64,000 nucleotides of DNA, from NCBI GenBank assembly GCA_959347315.1, contig OY365814.1, forward strand, positions 33,198,849-33,262,848. The letters are read 5' to 3'. Made by a program: the position numbers and the translations under genes. This document shows positions 10,195-21,600 of the stretch, piece after piece (the first letter of the stretch is position 1; every line of letters starts with the position of its first letter). The DNA comes from Bimastos eiseni. Taxonomy: Eukaryota > Annelida > Clitellata > Crassiclitellata > Lumbricidae. The notes below the pieces were generated by a model. It did not search any database, was not told where the DNA came from, and saw only the letters and a program-made list of their open reading frames with translations.

Positions 10195-11934
10195 GAGGCA
10201 GTCAGGCACCTATAAGTAATGTTTGGCAATTTCTTCAGTCTCTGATTCACTCATAGTCATCGAAGCCCCATTCGACCGCCTCAGCCAAACTAATAAATTA
10301 TATGTCGCTAGATAAATGTTGTAATGGTTGTAGGGACGCTTCTGCAGGACCCTCTGACGTGCATGGGGTCGGTGGATGGAGGGGCGTTGAACCCAGACCA
10401 GACAGGATCAACAGTCGCTCTCCTTAGCGACAACAACGTTCTCTACTGTGCGGTCAGTAATAATTGTATTTTCATATTTTTATAGCGCCTCTTCAAGTAC
10501 AACCTCATCAGAGGCGGTCTAAGTGCGAAAAGACCCTTGGGAAAAATCTTAAGAATACGGACAAAAACAGTTAAAAAAATCAACGAGAGAATTGGAAAGG
10601 GAATATCGTTCCGAAGCTAAGAGCCAACAGAGGCTGATGCGCGGTTAACAAGTATTAACAAATAACAAGTAACAAGTAACTAGTAATAGTAATAATAATA
10701 ATAATAGTGATAATAGTGATAATAGTGATAATATTGATAATAGTAATAGTAATAGTAAGAGTAAGAGTAATGGTAATGGTAATGGTAATGATAATGATAA
10801 TAGTAGTAAGAGCGGCAAGAACTACGTTTTGTTGTGATATTGTTGTAGCGCTTTAAGAACGTTTCTGGCGGATTGGAGTTATTGATAAACGTGAAGAATG
10901 ATTCGCTCTACGCGGGCTGCTCCTTCGTCTCGAGTCCTACAAATCAGGTGCTTCAGTTGATCCTAAGCCCCGTCACTAGCACCCCAGGGATTACGACGAC
11001 CACCACACCCATCTCAACTACGACTCTCCCAATGGCGGTAACCCCAGTCGCTGTTACGACGACTCTTCCAGCAACCAGTACCACGGCCAGTACCAGCAGT
11101 GGTATCAGTACCAGCACTAGTACCAGCACTAGTACCAGCACTAGTACCAGCACTAGTACCAGCACTAGTACCAGCACTAGTACCAGCACTAGTGCGGCAA
11201 CGACCTCTCAGTCCACTGCCATGATAATGCCTACCACAACGACCACTACCAACATTCCCACCCCCAGTTCTCAGAGTATCACCACCTCCAGCAACTCCAA
11301 CGCCCCTACCACCATTTCCACCACCACCACCACTGGTTCTACCAGTTGGGAAACCCCGGGTTTCACCTGGTCAACGTCACCCGGAATCTTAACAACAACA
11401 GGCGGTGCTTCGAAGGGACCCTCTGATAGCGTCGATGGTCCATCGGACAACTGCCCGACGACGGCCTGTGCCTCACCTGCCACCTGCAATTCTGCCACCG
11501 GGAACTGCAACTGCGGGGCCATCTTCTACGCCTACAGCAGCAACTCCTCCGGATGCGTCCAGGACGACCGCAACATCGACACCATCTTCCGCAACATCGT
11601 CGTCCCCATCATAGCCGTATCGGCCGCGGGGTCGCTCATAGCCGCCCTCGTCCTCTGCTTCGCCACTCGGCCTCTCGACGCCTCGGCTGCGCTGGTTGCC
11701 GCAGGGGCCGACGGTGGGTCCCCTGTAGCGCTGCCGTCGGTCGCTCAGCCAGCTCCAGCGCTGCAGCAGGAGCCGAGCCCCGTCTTCGTTAATTATGGAA
11801 GAAACGACACCTACGCCAACCTCGATACAATCGACCGCAGTCTGGTCACTTACGGCGATCTACCAGCGGTGGCCCCACCAGTTCCACCGAGCAACTACGT
11901 AATGGTGGGAAGTTCGATTCCAGCGAAGATGTAA
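5217..11934 (+). CDS. mucin-like type I membrane receptor, DUF7043-family-like ectodomain, tyrosine-motif tail
   Basis: Eight exons keep phase: 5217-5261, 5871-5895, 6290-6430, 6824-6982, 7949-8017, 9687-9887, 10334-10452, 10849-11934; 614 residues. Residues 1-15 are a signal peptide (MTPLLFSFMLSILSA). The ectodomain has two Cys modules opening with DCSFP (about 24) and VCPFP; their spacing resembles the DUF7042-7045 ectodomain family (recalled, moderate certainty). A Ser/Thr/Pro-rich stalk (about 290-440) contains a 12-base in-frame tandem repeat, followed by an EGF-like six-Cys knot (455-488), a membrane span (about 503-524) and a 90-residue cytoplasmic tail. The tail carries Y575ANL, Y588GDL and Y603VMV and Pro-rich PPVPPS. 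It is predicted to sit on the cell surface; ligand unknown. Exon 2 is only 25 bases but is required to join exons 1 and 3 in frame. Exons 3-7 begin in phase 1. The frame and structure are strong; the family name is less so. Confidence 0.75.
7015..7340. repeat. AATC/AGTC tetranucleotide microsatellite
   Basis: About 330 bases of TCAATCAATCAAACAATCAG-type repeats in intron 4 of the receptor gene. The overlapping Asn/Gln/Ser ORF is an artefact of the repeat. Confidence 0.95.
7680..7810. repeat. CAC/CAT trinucleotide microsatellite
   Basis: Runs of CACCAC and CATCAT in receptor intron 4. Confidence 0.9.
9330..9645. repeat. TCTG tetranucleotide microsatellite (degenerate)
   Basis: CTGTCTGTCTGTC-rich stretch in receptor intron 5, shortly before exon 6. 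It yields Cys/Leu/Ser-rich spurious ORFs on both strands. Confidence 0.9.
9935..10200. repeat. ACAT/ACAC/TATA microsatellite block
   Basis: CACATACA and TATATATA runs in receptor intron 6. No coding potential. Confidence 0.85.
10466..10640 (-). repeat. dispersed repeat fragment (family B with internal part)
   Basis: Starts with the family B tail in reverse (ATTTTTATAGCGCCTCTTCAAG) and continues into sequence resembling the repeat at 40402-40760. It lies in receptor intron 7 and is followed by AATAGT/AATGGT short tandem repeats to about 10810. Confidence 0.45.
11089..11190 (+). repeat. in-frame 12-bp coding minisatellite (Ser-Thr)n
   Basis: About 8.5 near-identical copies of AGTACCAGCACT inside receptor exon 8 encode a Ser-Thr run in the mucin stalk. 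The unit length is a multiple of three, so copy-number change would lengthen or shorten the O-glycosylatable stalk without a frameshift. The antisense Leu-Val ORF is a shadow. Confidence 0.9.
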
Positions 11935-12020
11935 TTATGCCAAACAGCGTTAACAGTCAGTTTGACCTTGAAAAACCGAAAGGAAAAAAACTATCCCAAA
12001 ATTACATGGACTATCTATGA

Positions 12021-12354
12021 CAGAGGTTCTTAATCTTTTTTGGCGCGCGACACACCTAAAGTTGCAACCAAATTTTGTGACTCATCATGCAATCGTCATT
12101 ATGTGAACATCACAAAAAATATTTTTTATACTAGCAAATTAATTGGAAATCTTAAATTGCTCACAATTTTAAGAATGAAAATGTTCATATTGAACACTCT
12201 GTAGTTTCTAATGGTTTTAAGATTCTTAATTCAATTGATTTAATTCTACAATAATTCCTCGTTGTATGCTGTGATACACCGTACACAAACGACCCCCTAT
12301 GCTCACAGGGCACACAGCCGTCGTGTGTCGCAACACACCTGTTAAGAACCTCTG
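12021..12354. mobile_element. hAT-type non-autonomous transposon (MITE), 334 bp
   Basis: Terminal inverted repeats CAGAGGTTCTTAA at 12021-12033 and its perfect reverse complement at 12342-12354. The arms extend imperfectly inward, both holding GCGACACAC. The CAGAGGTTCT start is typical of hAT/Charlie ends. No clean 8-bp target duplication remains (ATCTATGA left; TCTATGA lies 6 bases beyond the right end). It sits just after the receptor stop codon. Confidence 0.7.
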
Positions 12355-13047
12355 AAAGATTCTATGAGATCCAAGTGTCCGTAGCCATCTGCCGATTGTT
12401 CTCTACACCACGACTAAATATGTTTATAGGTTAAAGAACATTGTGAAGGCGTTGTTATTGCTATTCTAAAGAAATCAAATTCTAACAGATTAAGTGGACT
12501 CGGGAAGGGGTCATTCATAAAGAGCGTCTGAGCTAACCAATTAATATTGAAGAACTTGTGAATAAGCTGGATGCCGCGATTTTCGCTTTGTGGGCGCTGT
12601 AAAAATGTTCAGATTACGATTGTTAAATGCAGTGGCATTTGAAGGATTTTGGAGCCAGTTCTGTTGTATGGTTGCTATCTAGGTCCCTAGAGCAGAGGTG
12701 TCAAAGAACTGTGGTGGTCCGCCAATGATGTTTATTCTGAGAATAAAAGTTCAAATTTGTAATGTTTTCAAAAGGCGAAAGGACGACAATCCTAAAATTA
12801 TGATCACCAAAACTATACATGAATTTTTTCGTAGAACCTCGTTATTCGTAGTCATGAATTTATTATTAATAGCTAATTAATTAATTAGTAAATAAATCAT
12901 TTAACGCCCATTCAAACTGGAGTTTAAGCAGAACCGTATAACTATAATTATTGTAAAAAGCTACATAACAAAAGCTGCTATTGCTCCAGGCGTTCAGTGG
13001 TGCCCAAACTTTTTGCAAGTTGAATAGTCCACAACTATCCATTACAA

Positions 13048-15562
13048 CAGCGGTTCACAAACTTTTCAGTCCCGGGACCCCTTTTCAAGCCATACGATAT
13101 TCGCGGACCTCTGATGCGGCCTGATTTATCAACCCATAATAGCATAGCCACATGCATAAAGTATAACCTTCTTTTATCTGAAGTCGACTTTAAAAAATAA
13201 ATCACTCTTTGTAGTCAAATTATAACAACACCAACTATTGGCAGTCAATGATACAGTGTCACACGACAGTCACAGGACTAAATTAAGCCTGCTTAGAAAA
13301 GCAAAAAATGCAAAACATAGCTACAACTACAATGTTTAATGCCTAATACTCATACTCCATAACTACAGTACAACGTCATTCATTTAATAATAAAGAGTCA
13401 GACCATTAATTTTACTGCCACTTACCACTGCGAAACGTTTTAATTATTTGACACGTTCAAATGCATTGCAAATACAGCTACACTAGAGTCTAATGTATTC
13501 TCCCAGAAACTAATGAGATGTGTTGTTTGCTTTTGTCGGCAGAGAAGGTTTATCCTTAGTGAGATTTTTTATAGACACACTCGAATGTCGTCTTCCACCT
13601 GAAGACGTGATCTAAACTTAGATTTCATCACAGTTAATGCTGAGAACGATGCGTCGCACTGGTAGGTAGTTGCAAATGAGACTAACACAGTCAATGCTCT
13701 CTCAGCTAAAAGCGTATAATTTATTCGTTCCTAACGTTGCACCAAAACGCGGTCAATGTTTGTTCTTGAAATTTAAGTTCGAGACTTCTGTCACTGGACA
13801 ATTCAGCCAACTACTCTTCTTCCTTTCCGGCAATTTTCACCCTTTCTGCGGCCCCCTACCAGTGTCCGATTTGTCGGGGGAGTCGAGGGGGTTGGACCCC
13901 CATGCTTCTATCCCTTCACCCCGCTGCTTATAAAGTCTGATCGACCCCCTCGGGGGTCGACTCGACACCCTCACATTCATTGAGCGCACAGGCATTACTC
14001 GAAACAGAGTTTTCCGGCCATGGAGTTTCAGGCTTCGAAATGATTTCAGTCGTGAAGAAATGATTTGAGCCGAGACGGAATGATTTCAGCCAAAACGGGC
14101 AATTAGCGGCCGCTCGTATTTGTTGCTTTATACAAATTGCCGGCTAAGCGCCTGGTATAAGGACTTTACATATATATATCTATATATACACACATATATA
14201 TACATGTATATATATATATATAACAACACTGCATGTTACTATCTGGAATGGACTTCACATGGAGCTCCGTCTCCTATACCTTAGAACTCATCATCCTCAT
14301 TTTACGCCTCTCTTAAAACTGTCCTTTTCAGCCGGGGATTAGGCCGGGAGCGCCTCTGAGTAGACATCTTGAAGGGGAGCTATATCAAGTATTTTTGATT
14401 GATTGATTGAATAAATTTAAAATGCGACATGGTGTGCTGTTGCTACAACACTAGGCCTACGCAAAGTCGTTCAACGAAGACTCCGATGGCTTGCACATGT
14501 AGATGAAGGCGAATTCCCAAATTTCAGTGCTCGTTAATAAGCTGGTGCCCCGCTCATGGGTTCCTAAAAGTGCGGAGATTATGATTAGGACAAATAGGCC
14601 TATTAACACGTTTTGTTGACCGTAATTTAACATGTAGATCACTTGCCCGACATGCTAAGTTCACTTTATTTTAATTGTATGTCAAGGCCTTTTATTTTAT
14701 TATATGAAAGTTTTAAATTTTGTGAACATAGAAAACGCTTTTATTTAAGGAATAGGAAACAAAAAATAATTTTTACACAATGGTTTTGTAGTCTCCATGC
14801 TGGACATGATTTGACTCTATATAATATTATCTAGGTTTAAGTTATGAGTTATTGATAATTTGCAGATACACTTGTTCATTGGGTTTGCTAGTATTGCGAT
14901 TAACAACTAACAGTAGGCCTATAGGCCTACGTGTACCATTTGCAATTATTTGTTAGCTTACATTTTATACTTGCATTACGTCTTTCAGTGATGTTTGATG
15001 CTCATGTGTACAATTTGTCAATTGTTGTTAGTTCCTATTAGCAAAGAGGCGTAGACTGAGATATGACACTTCCTATCTCGCTGTGTATTTGGTTTGTGTC
15101 ACATTGTGTGGTGGTCAAAGCATTAAAACACTAGGCCAGTCGCTACGTAGAGACTGACCTGGTGGTATCTTAGTGGTATCTGACTTCTTAGTCTGCGACT
15201 CTATCGTCTTTGCTATAGTATGTCTGCTTGAGCTAAATGTTCAGACTTGCACAATGCTAGTAATTGCAGAATCTTGATTCTTTGCGGAAGTTTATTACCT
15301 GACAAAAAATAACGAAAGTTGGAAATGTTGGATATTGTTATTGTTTTCTCTGCGTTAATCAGACTAGTCAAGGGGTCTGAAACGCGAGGAGCAAATCGCG
15401 AATAGCCTAATAAACTGATTGCGGCTTAGGAAATTATTATTAGATCCTTTTCTGTAATTATATTTTCGACCCTCTGCTTCTTTTTTGACAAATCGGACCC
15501 TGCCTCCTACGGTCGTCTCGCGGACCCCAAGGGGTCTGCGGACCACAGTTTGAGAACCACTG
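13048..15562 (-). mobile_element. degenerate hAT transposon, 2.5 kb, with 8-bp target duplication
   Basis: The left end CAGCGGTTCACAAACT (13048) and right end, read in reverse, CAGTGGTTCTCAAACT (15562) form terminal inverted repeats. The flanks CATTACAA (13040-13047) and CTTTACAA (15563-15570) match at 7 of 8 bases, the target-site length of hAT elements. A decayed transposase C-terminus lies inside on the minus strand. Other hAT-like ends just upstream (CAGAGGTGTCAAAGAAC at 12693, CAGTGGTGCCCAAACTTT at 12996) suggest clustered or nested insertions. The inner part also holds a family B copy near 14343 and TA-rich repeats near 14170-14220. Confidence 0.8.
13499..13800 (-). pseudogene. hAT transposase remnant, C-terminal dimerisation domain (ZBED5/Charlie-like)
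   Basis: Minus-strand translation gives FATTYQCDASFSAL then VMKSKFRSRLQVEDDIRVCL, which fits the conserved hAT C-terminal motif. An in-frame stop follows at once, and the upstream part (EQTLTAFWCNVRNE) is in another frame and contains stops. It is therefore a dead relic, oriented leftward within the transposon. Confidence 0.8.
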
Positions 15563-17800
15563 CTTTACAAAGCTTTAGTCAGTCGTTAAAGTGGTTTGGG
15601 TGAGCAGTGAGAACTCCAAAGTTCGAGTTGACTCGATAGGAGACAGGACCATCCAGGACGGCTAGGATCTATGTAGACCCCATTGTTCTAGCTACACAAT
15701 AATTGTATACGCTGTGACCCATAATTATTTAATATTTATTATTTAATTATTTTATTCTACACTTCATTTGTTATTTTTGAAGCTTCCCTTGAAGTTATAG
15801 ATACTCGAAGAAACAATTTTTTGGGTAAGCGAAAGAGAATGCTAAGTCCAATGTATTGGACAGATGGGAATGCGCCTCTCAATCGGTAGGTGGCGTAGTA
15901 CGTGTTTGAAATAAAAAATAATTATTGGTATTATTGTGGTGGCCTATTTATGAAATTTTAACGTATTCATTTGTTGACTAAACGAAACTGCATTCCTTTC
16001 TGAGCGATGATTGATGTGAAATTAATCTTAATTAAATCTACAATTGTACACTCCTTTGAGAGGTGTCGCGCAAGCGAATCGCTAGGTGGCATCGTACATG
16101 TGTTTTTTGAAATTACAATAATAATTATGATTGCTATTATTACTTTAGCTTATTTACCATATAACACTGTTATTTAGTGAGTAAATAAAACTACTTTCCT
16201 TTAAGTCTAATAATTGATTGCCCAAAATAAGGCGAAGCTGACAATTGATTAGGGTAATTATACTCTTAGACACCTTTATTTAAGGAGGTATTGATAGGTT
16301 ACTTTATAAGTATTGCGACGCGTATATGAAATAGTTAGGAGTGGACGGGTTGATAGCTACACATTCTGAGGATAGGCCCTATGGTCCAGTAAATGCACTT
16401 GCATTTCAGGAGGAATGTGTAGCGGTTCCCCGGCTCCCAACTTTTGCAAAGTAAATGCACAATTGCATTTGAGGAGGAATGTGTAGCAGTTCCCCGGCTC
16501 CCAACTTTTGCAAAGCTCCGTTTCAATTTCTTCATTTTTTTCCGTCCAACACTAATTATTGATGGACAGAGATGGCGATGCTGAAATTAATACTAGAAGA
16601 ACTTTATTCTGTAGAGGTATTGCATTGGTTACAATATAGTGCCTGTTTTCTCCTTTCTCAAGACGAATTTCTTTTATCTGGAATCGATTGGTGTGCGCTT
16701 AGAGAGGCGCTATATAAATAGATTTAAATACAATGCAATAAGTGATGGTCACCATCTATTATCCTCTGCCTCTTCCTCGTCCCCTCTTCTTTCTTTCTGT
16801 TCTCATGGATCCTCTCTTTCCGTTGTCTATTACTATCCATTGTATTCTCATTCAATTCCCATATGCTAATCCCCTCACCTTTCCCTCCTCCCCTTCACTA
16901 CCCTCACAATTTTCCTCCACCTCCCTCTCATTCATTCCTCACCTGCCCATCCTCTCCGTATACCCCTGTGGATTATGCGAAACATTTTCGTAAATTATGC
17001 GAAAATATGCGAAATAGCAGAATCGCATAAACCACTGATCCCAGCCATCAACAATTACGTCGTCCAGTCGGTAAACTATATATAGCCACTATAGGCTAAT
17101 AATAGCATGGACAAGACTATAATTGATACTGACCGAAGTTTCGTAAGTTTATGCAATAATTTGTGAAAACTTTCCATTAAAAAATTTATGCGAAAACCGC
17201 CAATTTATGCGAAAATATGCGAAATCACATTATCGCATAAACGACGGGGCCCTACCTCTCCGATTTCAACACTTCATCCCATTTCCATGCATGCTCCTCG
17301 CTTATTACTCCCATCCTCATTAGCCCTTCCCTCCGTTCTAATCCTCACCCATCTTCCATTCTCAACCCCTTCTCATCATCCTCTGCCCTCCCCATTATTA
17401 TGGTGATCCGTTAACATACCCGGTTTAAGGCCTTATACATGTCGTTAGTGTAAAGCTGCTTACAAGCGGACAGCAAACACACTGTAATAAGCAATTCTAA
17501 ATAAGAGTCGATTACGATTTAGTTGTCGTTACCGAAAGGAAGTGGTGGTTGTTGCAGTTTAACGACACTGTGTGGTAACAAAGACCATTAGCGTCGCCCT
17601 CCTTTTTTTATCCAGGCTTAATTGGGACTGGCATAATTGGGACTGGCACTGCCCGAGTACTGCCAGTGGCGGAGTTTACCGAACTGACGTTCCGAAGAAG
17701 TTTTGTTGGAACACATGCGTTCCGAAGGTTCCATAATCTACCATTGCATTGTGAGCAGTGGGAACGCAGACACAGGATTTCGAGAGCAGTGAAAACGCCG
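15563..17800. other. intergenic stretch with repeats, no gene seen
   Basis: Contains a two-copy tandem duplication of about 63 bp (16388-16516), a possible MITE with words TTATGCGAAAATATGCG and imperfect inverted ends (about 16968-17252), and a reversed family A copy (17541-17680). Pyrimidine-rich DNA near 16740-16950 yields spurious ORFs. Confidence 0.6.
16388..16516. repeat. tandem duplication, two copies of about 63 bp
   Basis: GTAAATGCAC...GAGGAATGTGTAGC...GGCTCCCAACTTTTGCAAA occurs starting at 16388 and again at 16451 with few differences. Confidence 0.9.
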
Positions 17801-17824
17801 TTCCCACCCGCTTAAAACCATGGC

Positions 17825-17830
17825 TTTATT
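17825..17830 (-). promoter_or_regulatory. candidate polyadenylation signal of the 18650-26599 gene
   Basis: AATAAA on the minus strand, about 820 bases beyond the stop codon at 18650; I saw none closer. This implies a long 3' UTR and is unproven. Confidence 0.3.
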
Positions 17831-18649
17831 TTAGTCCTAAATGATTCACACCAAAAATACATAAGCAATAGAAAACCATATTGCACACACACAATTATAT
17901 GAAGGCGCCGCTTGCTAATGTAAATGTTTGACAGCAAACACTAAGCATTTGACTGAAACGACTAACCTATTACTCAAACACAAAATCTGAAATAGAGAAA
18001 GAAAAGAACGCTTTTCTTAATTCGATAACATCTCTTACACAGCAAAAACAACATAATGAAACCAAACAATGGCACTCACCGGAGACCTGTTTAGACAAAG
18101 CTGGAAAAATTAAATTCTACTGGGCACCGATAATCGTAATCTCCAAACTTCTAAAGCGCCACTCGAAAGCCAAGCGTGGCATACCAGCTAATTCACGCTT
18201 TTATCGCGTAATAATCTCTTATTTACAATTAAAACTAAATTTAACAAACACGTATTGTCCCTTTCCAAGTGTGAGATGCTGACTGGTGCACATGTCTCTT
18301 CTTCACAGCGTTGGGGAGTTCTTTTACTACCCTAAGCTTTCCCCCTTTGCAATGTTCTTACAAATGCACACTATGAAAGTCGTGATACATACATACTTCG
18401 TCCGTATCAAATCCTGACATAAGACAATTGGGGTTCCTGAAAAAATTTCCTGACATGCAATAAGCCTCGACATTGGTCAGTGGAAATAGGCTTATGATTC
18501 TGCGACCTGGGAGCACCTTCTGGTCTCTAGAAACACTTCGAAACCGCTCCTGTCTATGGGGCCTCTTAGTTGGTCTAGCTATCTTTAGAATCGCCACATA
18601 AAAATTCCAGTAAGAAAAGACATCGAAAGGAGTCAGTAGATAATCGGTA

Positions 18650-21600
18650 CTAGACAATGGGGCTCTGTCGCTCGATCTGTTCATCTTCCACCCTTCCATC
18701 CAGCTCCATCTCATCCAGCTTGGCTCTGAACTCCACCTCACTCGCCATCCTCTGCTCAAACACCTCGAAACTTCTCTCTGTGTCTTCTCCGTATGAATTT
18801 TCTCGTCGCAAGGACTTCTCCTCTTCAACCTCTGGACTTCTCGGCAGGTCCTCGCACTCGGAGGACACCTGGGATTTTGTGGCAGATGGAACGACGTGGA
18901 GTATTACCACGCCCTTCCTCGAGTCACGAGTCGAGGGGATTTCCACTTTGTCACGACTCGAGGGGATTTCCCCTTCGTCACGACACAAAGGGGTTTCCTC
19001 TGAGTCACCACCTGATGGGGTTTTCCCTTCGTGTACAGAGATATTCTTGGCAGAGGAACTCTTGACGTTTGGCGTTGCGGCACGCGATGGCGGTGGAGCT
19101 AAAGAGATCTCGGACGAACTCCCCAAAGCGTTGTTTGCTTCTGTGTAAGGAATATCCAGTAGATGCAAGTTTCTCGCTTGTACTGCTGCAGTTTTAACAC
19201 GAATTGGTGACAGCTGAACCACGTCGAAAGGCTGGAATAAAGTGAGTACAGATGTTAAGGGAACTGGACAAGAATTCTGGACAATTTCTGGAAAATATCC
19301 CATCATCACCAACACCATTATCATCATCGAAATCATCATCAAAATTGATGACTGCTTAAGGTGAAAGCATAGACAAAAAAGGCTGGAATAAAAAAATTAA
19401 AATGGCATTGACATCATAATTTATCTAGAAAATGTTAACTCTTATGACACCATATATGCTCTCTGTGTGCATTGCAATAACGAGTCTGCTGCCACTACAA
19501 CTTTCAGAAACTCTGAACATCAAACCACATAATTATGACAACGGGAATCCGTTGGTTGGTTCTACACTTGTGCGTGCGTCCACCACTGACGACTCTTTTC
19601 AGCTCACTGTGCATAGTTTTGCCACTAGACATATCTTACTCGTTCGCATATAACATCATTTAGGAAAGCACAGAGAGCATCTCTGAGTAGGTATCTTTAA
19701 GGGGCGCTATATAAATGCTCGATTACATTACTAATTAGGTTTCTGTCCTCTATGACATTTGAAGTTCTTTCTGAGATGGGGCTATATACAGTCATGGCCA
19801 AAAGTTTGCAAACACATAATTTCAAGCATATTTTCCACACTTTTGATGGTTTCTGGGTTTTTTCCTGATCTATTTTCTTAGTTATTGTGCTCCTTTTGCC
19901 AAGGGCACAAATTATAAAAGTATGAAATTTAAATATATTTTCCAACAATTATGAAATTTAAATACAACAATTTTATATAAATGCTGTCTGGTGAAATGAA
20001 ACTGATAGCAGAAGAAGCACAATAACTAAAAAAAATCTTCTAACTTGTAATTAAATATAGCTGTATATTATAGTTCGTAGATAGATTACAATTGGCGTGA
20101 CCATGACGTACAGACCTGTGACAAATCCTTCTTCCCAATTGCTTCACGCTCCTTGCCTCCTCCTGGCTGACTTCCATTAAGGCGAGTGTCTTCCCTGACC
20201 CACTCCCCAGTCTTGTTCATCTGTTCCTGATCCTTAGGTGCTTCCCCATGAAGGGCAGACTTGATACTGATACAATTCAGATTCCAATCGTAGCCTGAGT
20301 TCTCTCTCGCAACCGCCGCCAGCCTTCCCTCTCCGACGGATGCCGATCGGACTATTCCCTTCTTGTGGATACCCTCCGGGTGACCACGTCGAACTGCCGT
20401 CGATGCCCTCAGGTTCGAGTATCGGAGTCGGACAGCAGAATCATTCTTTCTCTCCGACGTCTTCCCAGATTCGGTCTTCGTGTCATCCGAATCCCCCTTT
20501 GCCCTTATCGGCTGGACAATGTTGATTATTGAAACCTCCCTCAGAGTGGCGGTCCCGGGCTCTCGACCGCCTCCCGATCCTCTCTGGTGGTGGATGGGAA
20601 CATGCTTCTCCGAGGCAGCTCCTCCTCCGAGTACTCGGCTCACCGGCTTCTCGTTCTCAAACGTTTTAGAAGATATCTGCGCATTCCCAACGACGATCAT
20701 ATCAATAAGGGCTTCTCCATGTCGCCCGTTACTCCGCACCAGTACGTCTGTTCTACCTGGAGCTTCGTTACCAGACGCCGGAAAAAAGGACATGCTCCAC
20801 ATTCCTACGCTTTGCAGAGGGGATCTGTGTCGGAAGCTTTCCAGGTTCTCCTCTCCATCGCTGAGGGTTGAGTCGATGGTGGTTCTAGCGGAGCGAAGAG
20901 GAAATTCGTGGAATTTGACGTTCTGTGGTTTATTCCTTACAGGTTGACTGGTTCTTTTTTGAAGCGCCATTGATACGTAGTTTTCCTTCGTAGGGGTGCG
21001 TAACATTTTGATGAAAGTTGGCGGCGGCTGTTGCTGCAAGCCTCTTGAGGAAAAGATGACCGGTTTTGTTTCGTTAATATTCTTCAAATACCAGAAAACA
21101 AGAAACCAGCTGAGGACGATAAGAAACTAGTTGGATAGCAAATAGTTGGCTAGCAACTTTAGATGGTAAATACTTTGATATAAATAGTCAGATAGCTGTA
21201 TAGCATATAATCGGGAGCAAAAAGTCGAACAGCGTATAGTTTTAAGGCAAATAGTTAAATAGCAAATAGTTAGATAGCAAATAATCGAATAGCATAGAGT
21301 CAGATATCAAATAGCTGGATAGCAAATAGTCAGATATCAAATAGCTGGTTAGCAAATAGTCAGATATCAAATAGCTGGATAGCAAATAGTCAGATATCAA
21401 ATAGCTGGATAGCAAATAGTCAGATATCAAATAGCTGGATAGCAAATAGTCAATTAGAAAATATTGATGTAGCAACACATAGGAACTTGACAAGTCTATT
21501 TAACTTTGAATGTAACAAGTGAAAGCAAAAACATGGATTTTTCGGGATTCTCTTGTAAAATATTGACTTTTGGTAATCTGGTAGATGGCGCAATCGCTCC

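Noticed and set aside
10953..11189. Antisense LVLVLV ORF
   Set aside because: Shadow of the Ser-Thr minisatellite in the receptor exon.
18358..18828. 156-residue minus-strand ORF overlapping the end of the unrecognised gene
   Set aside because: Overlaps the last exon in another frame and continues into the probable 3' UTR; no motif.
21229..21470. Regular 30-bp repeats considered as a CRISPR array
   Set aside because: Units are directly tandem without unique spacers, in an animal intron; ordinary minisatellite.
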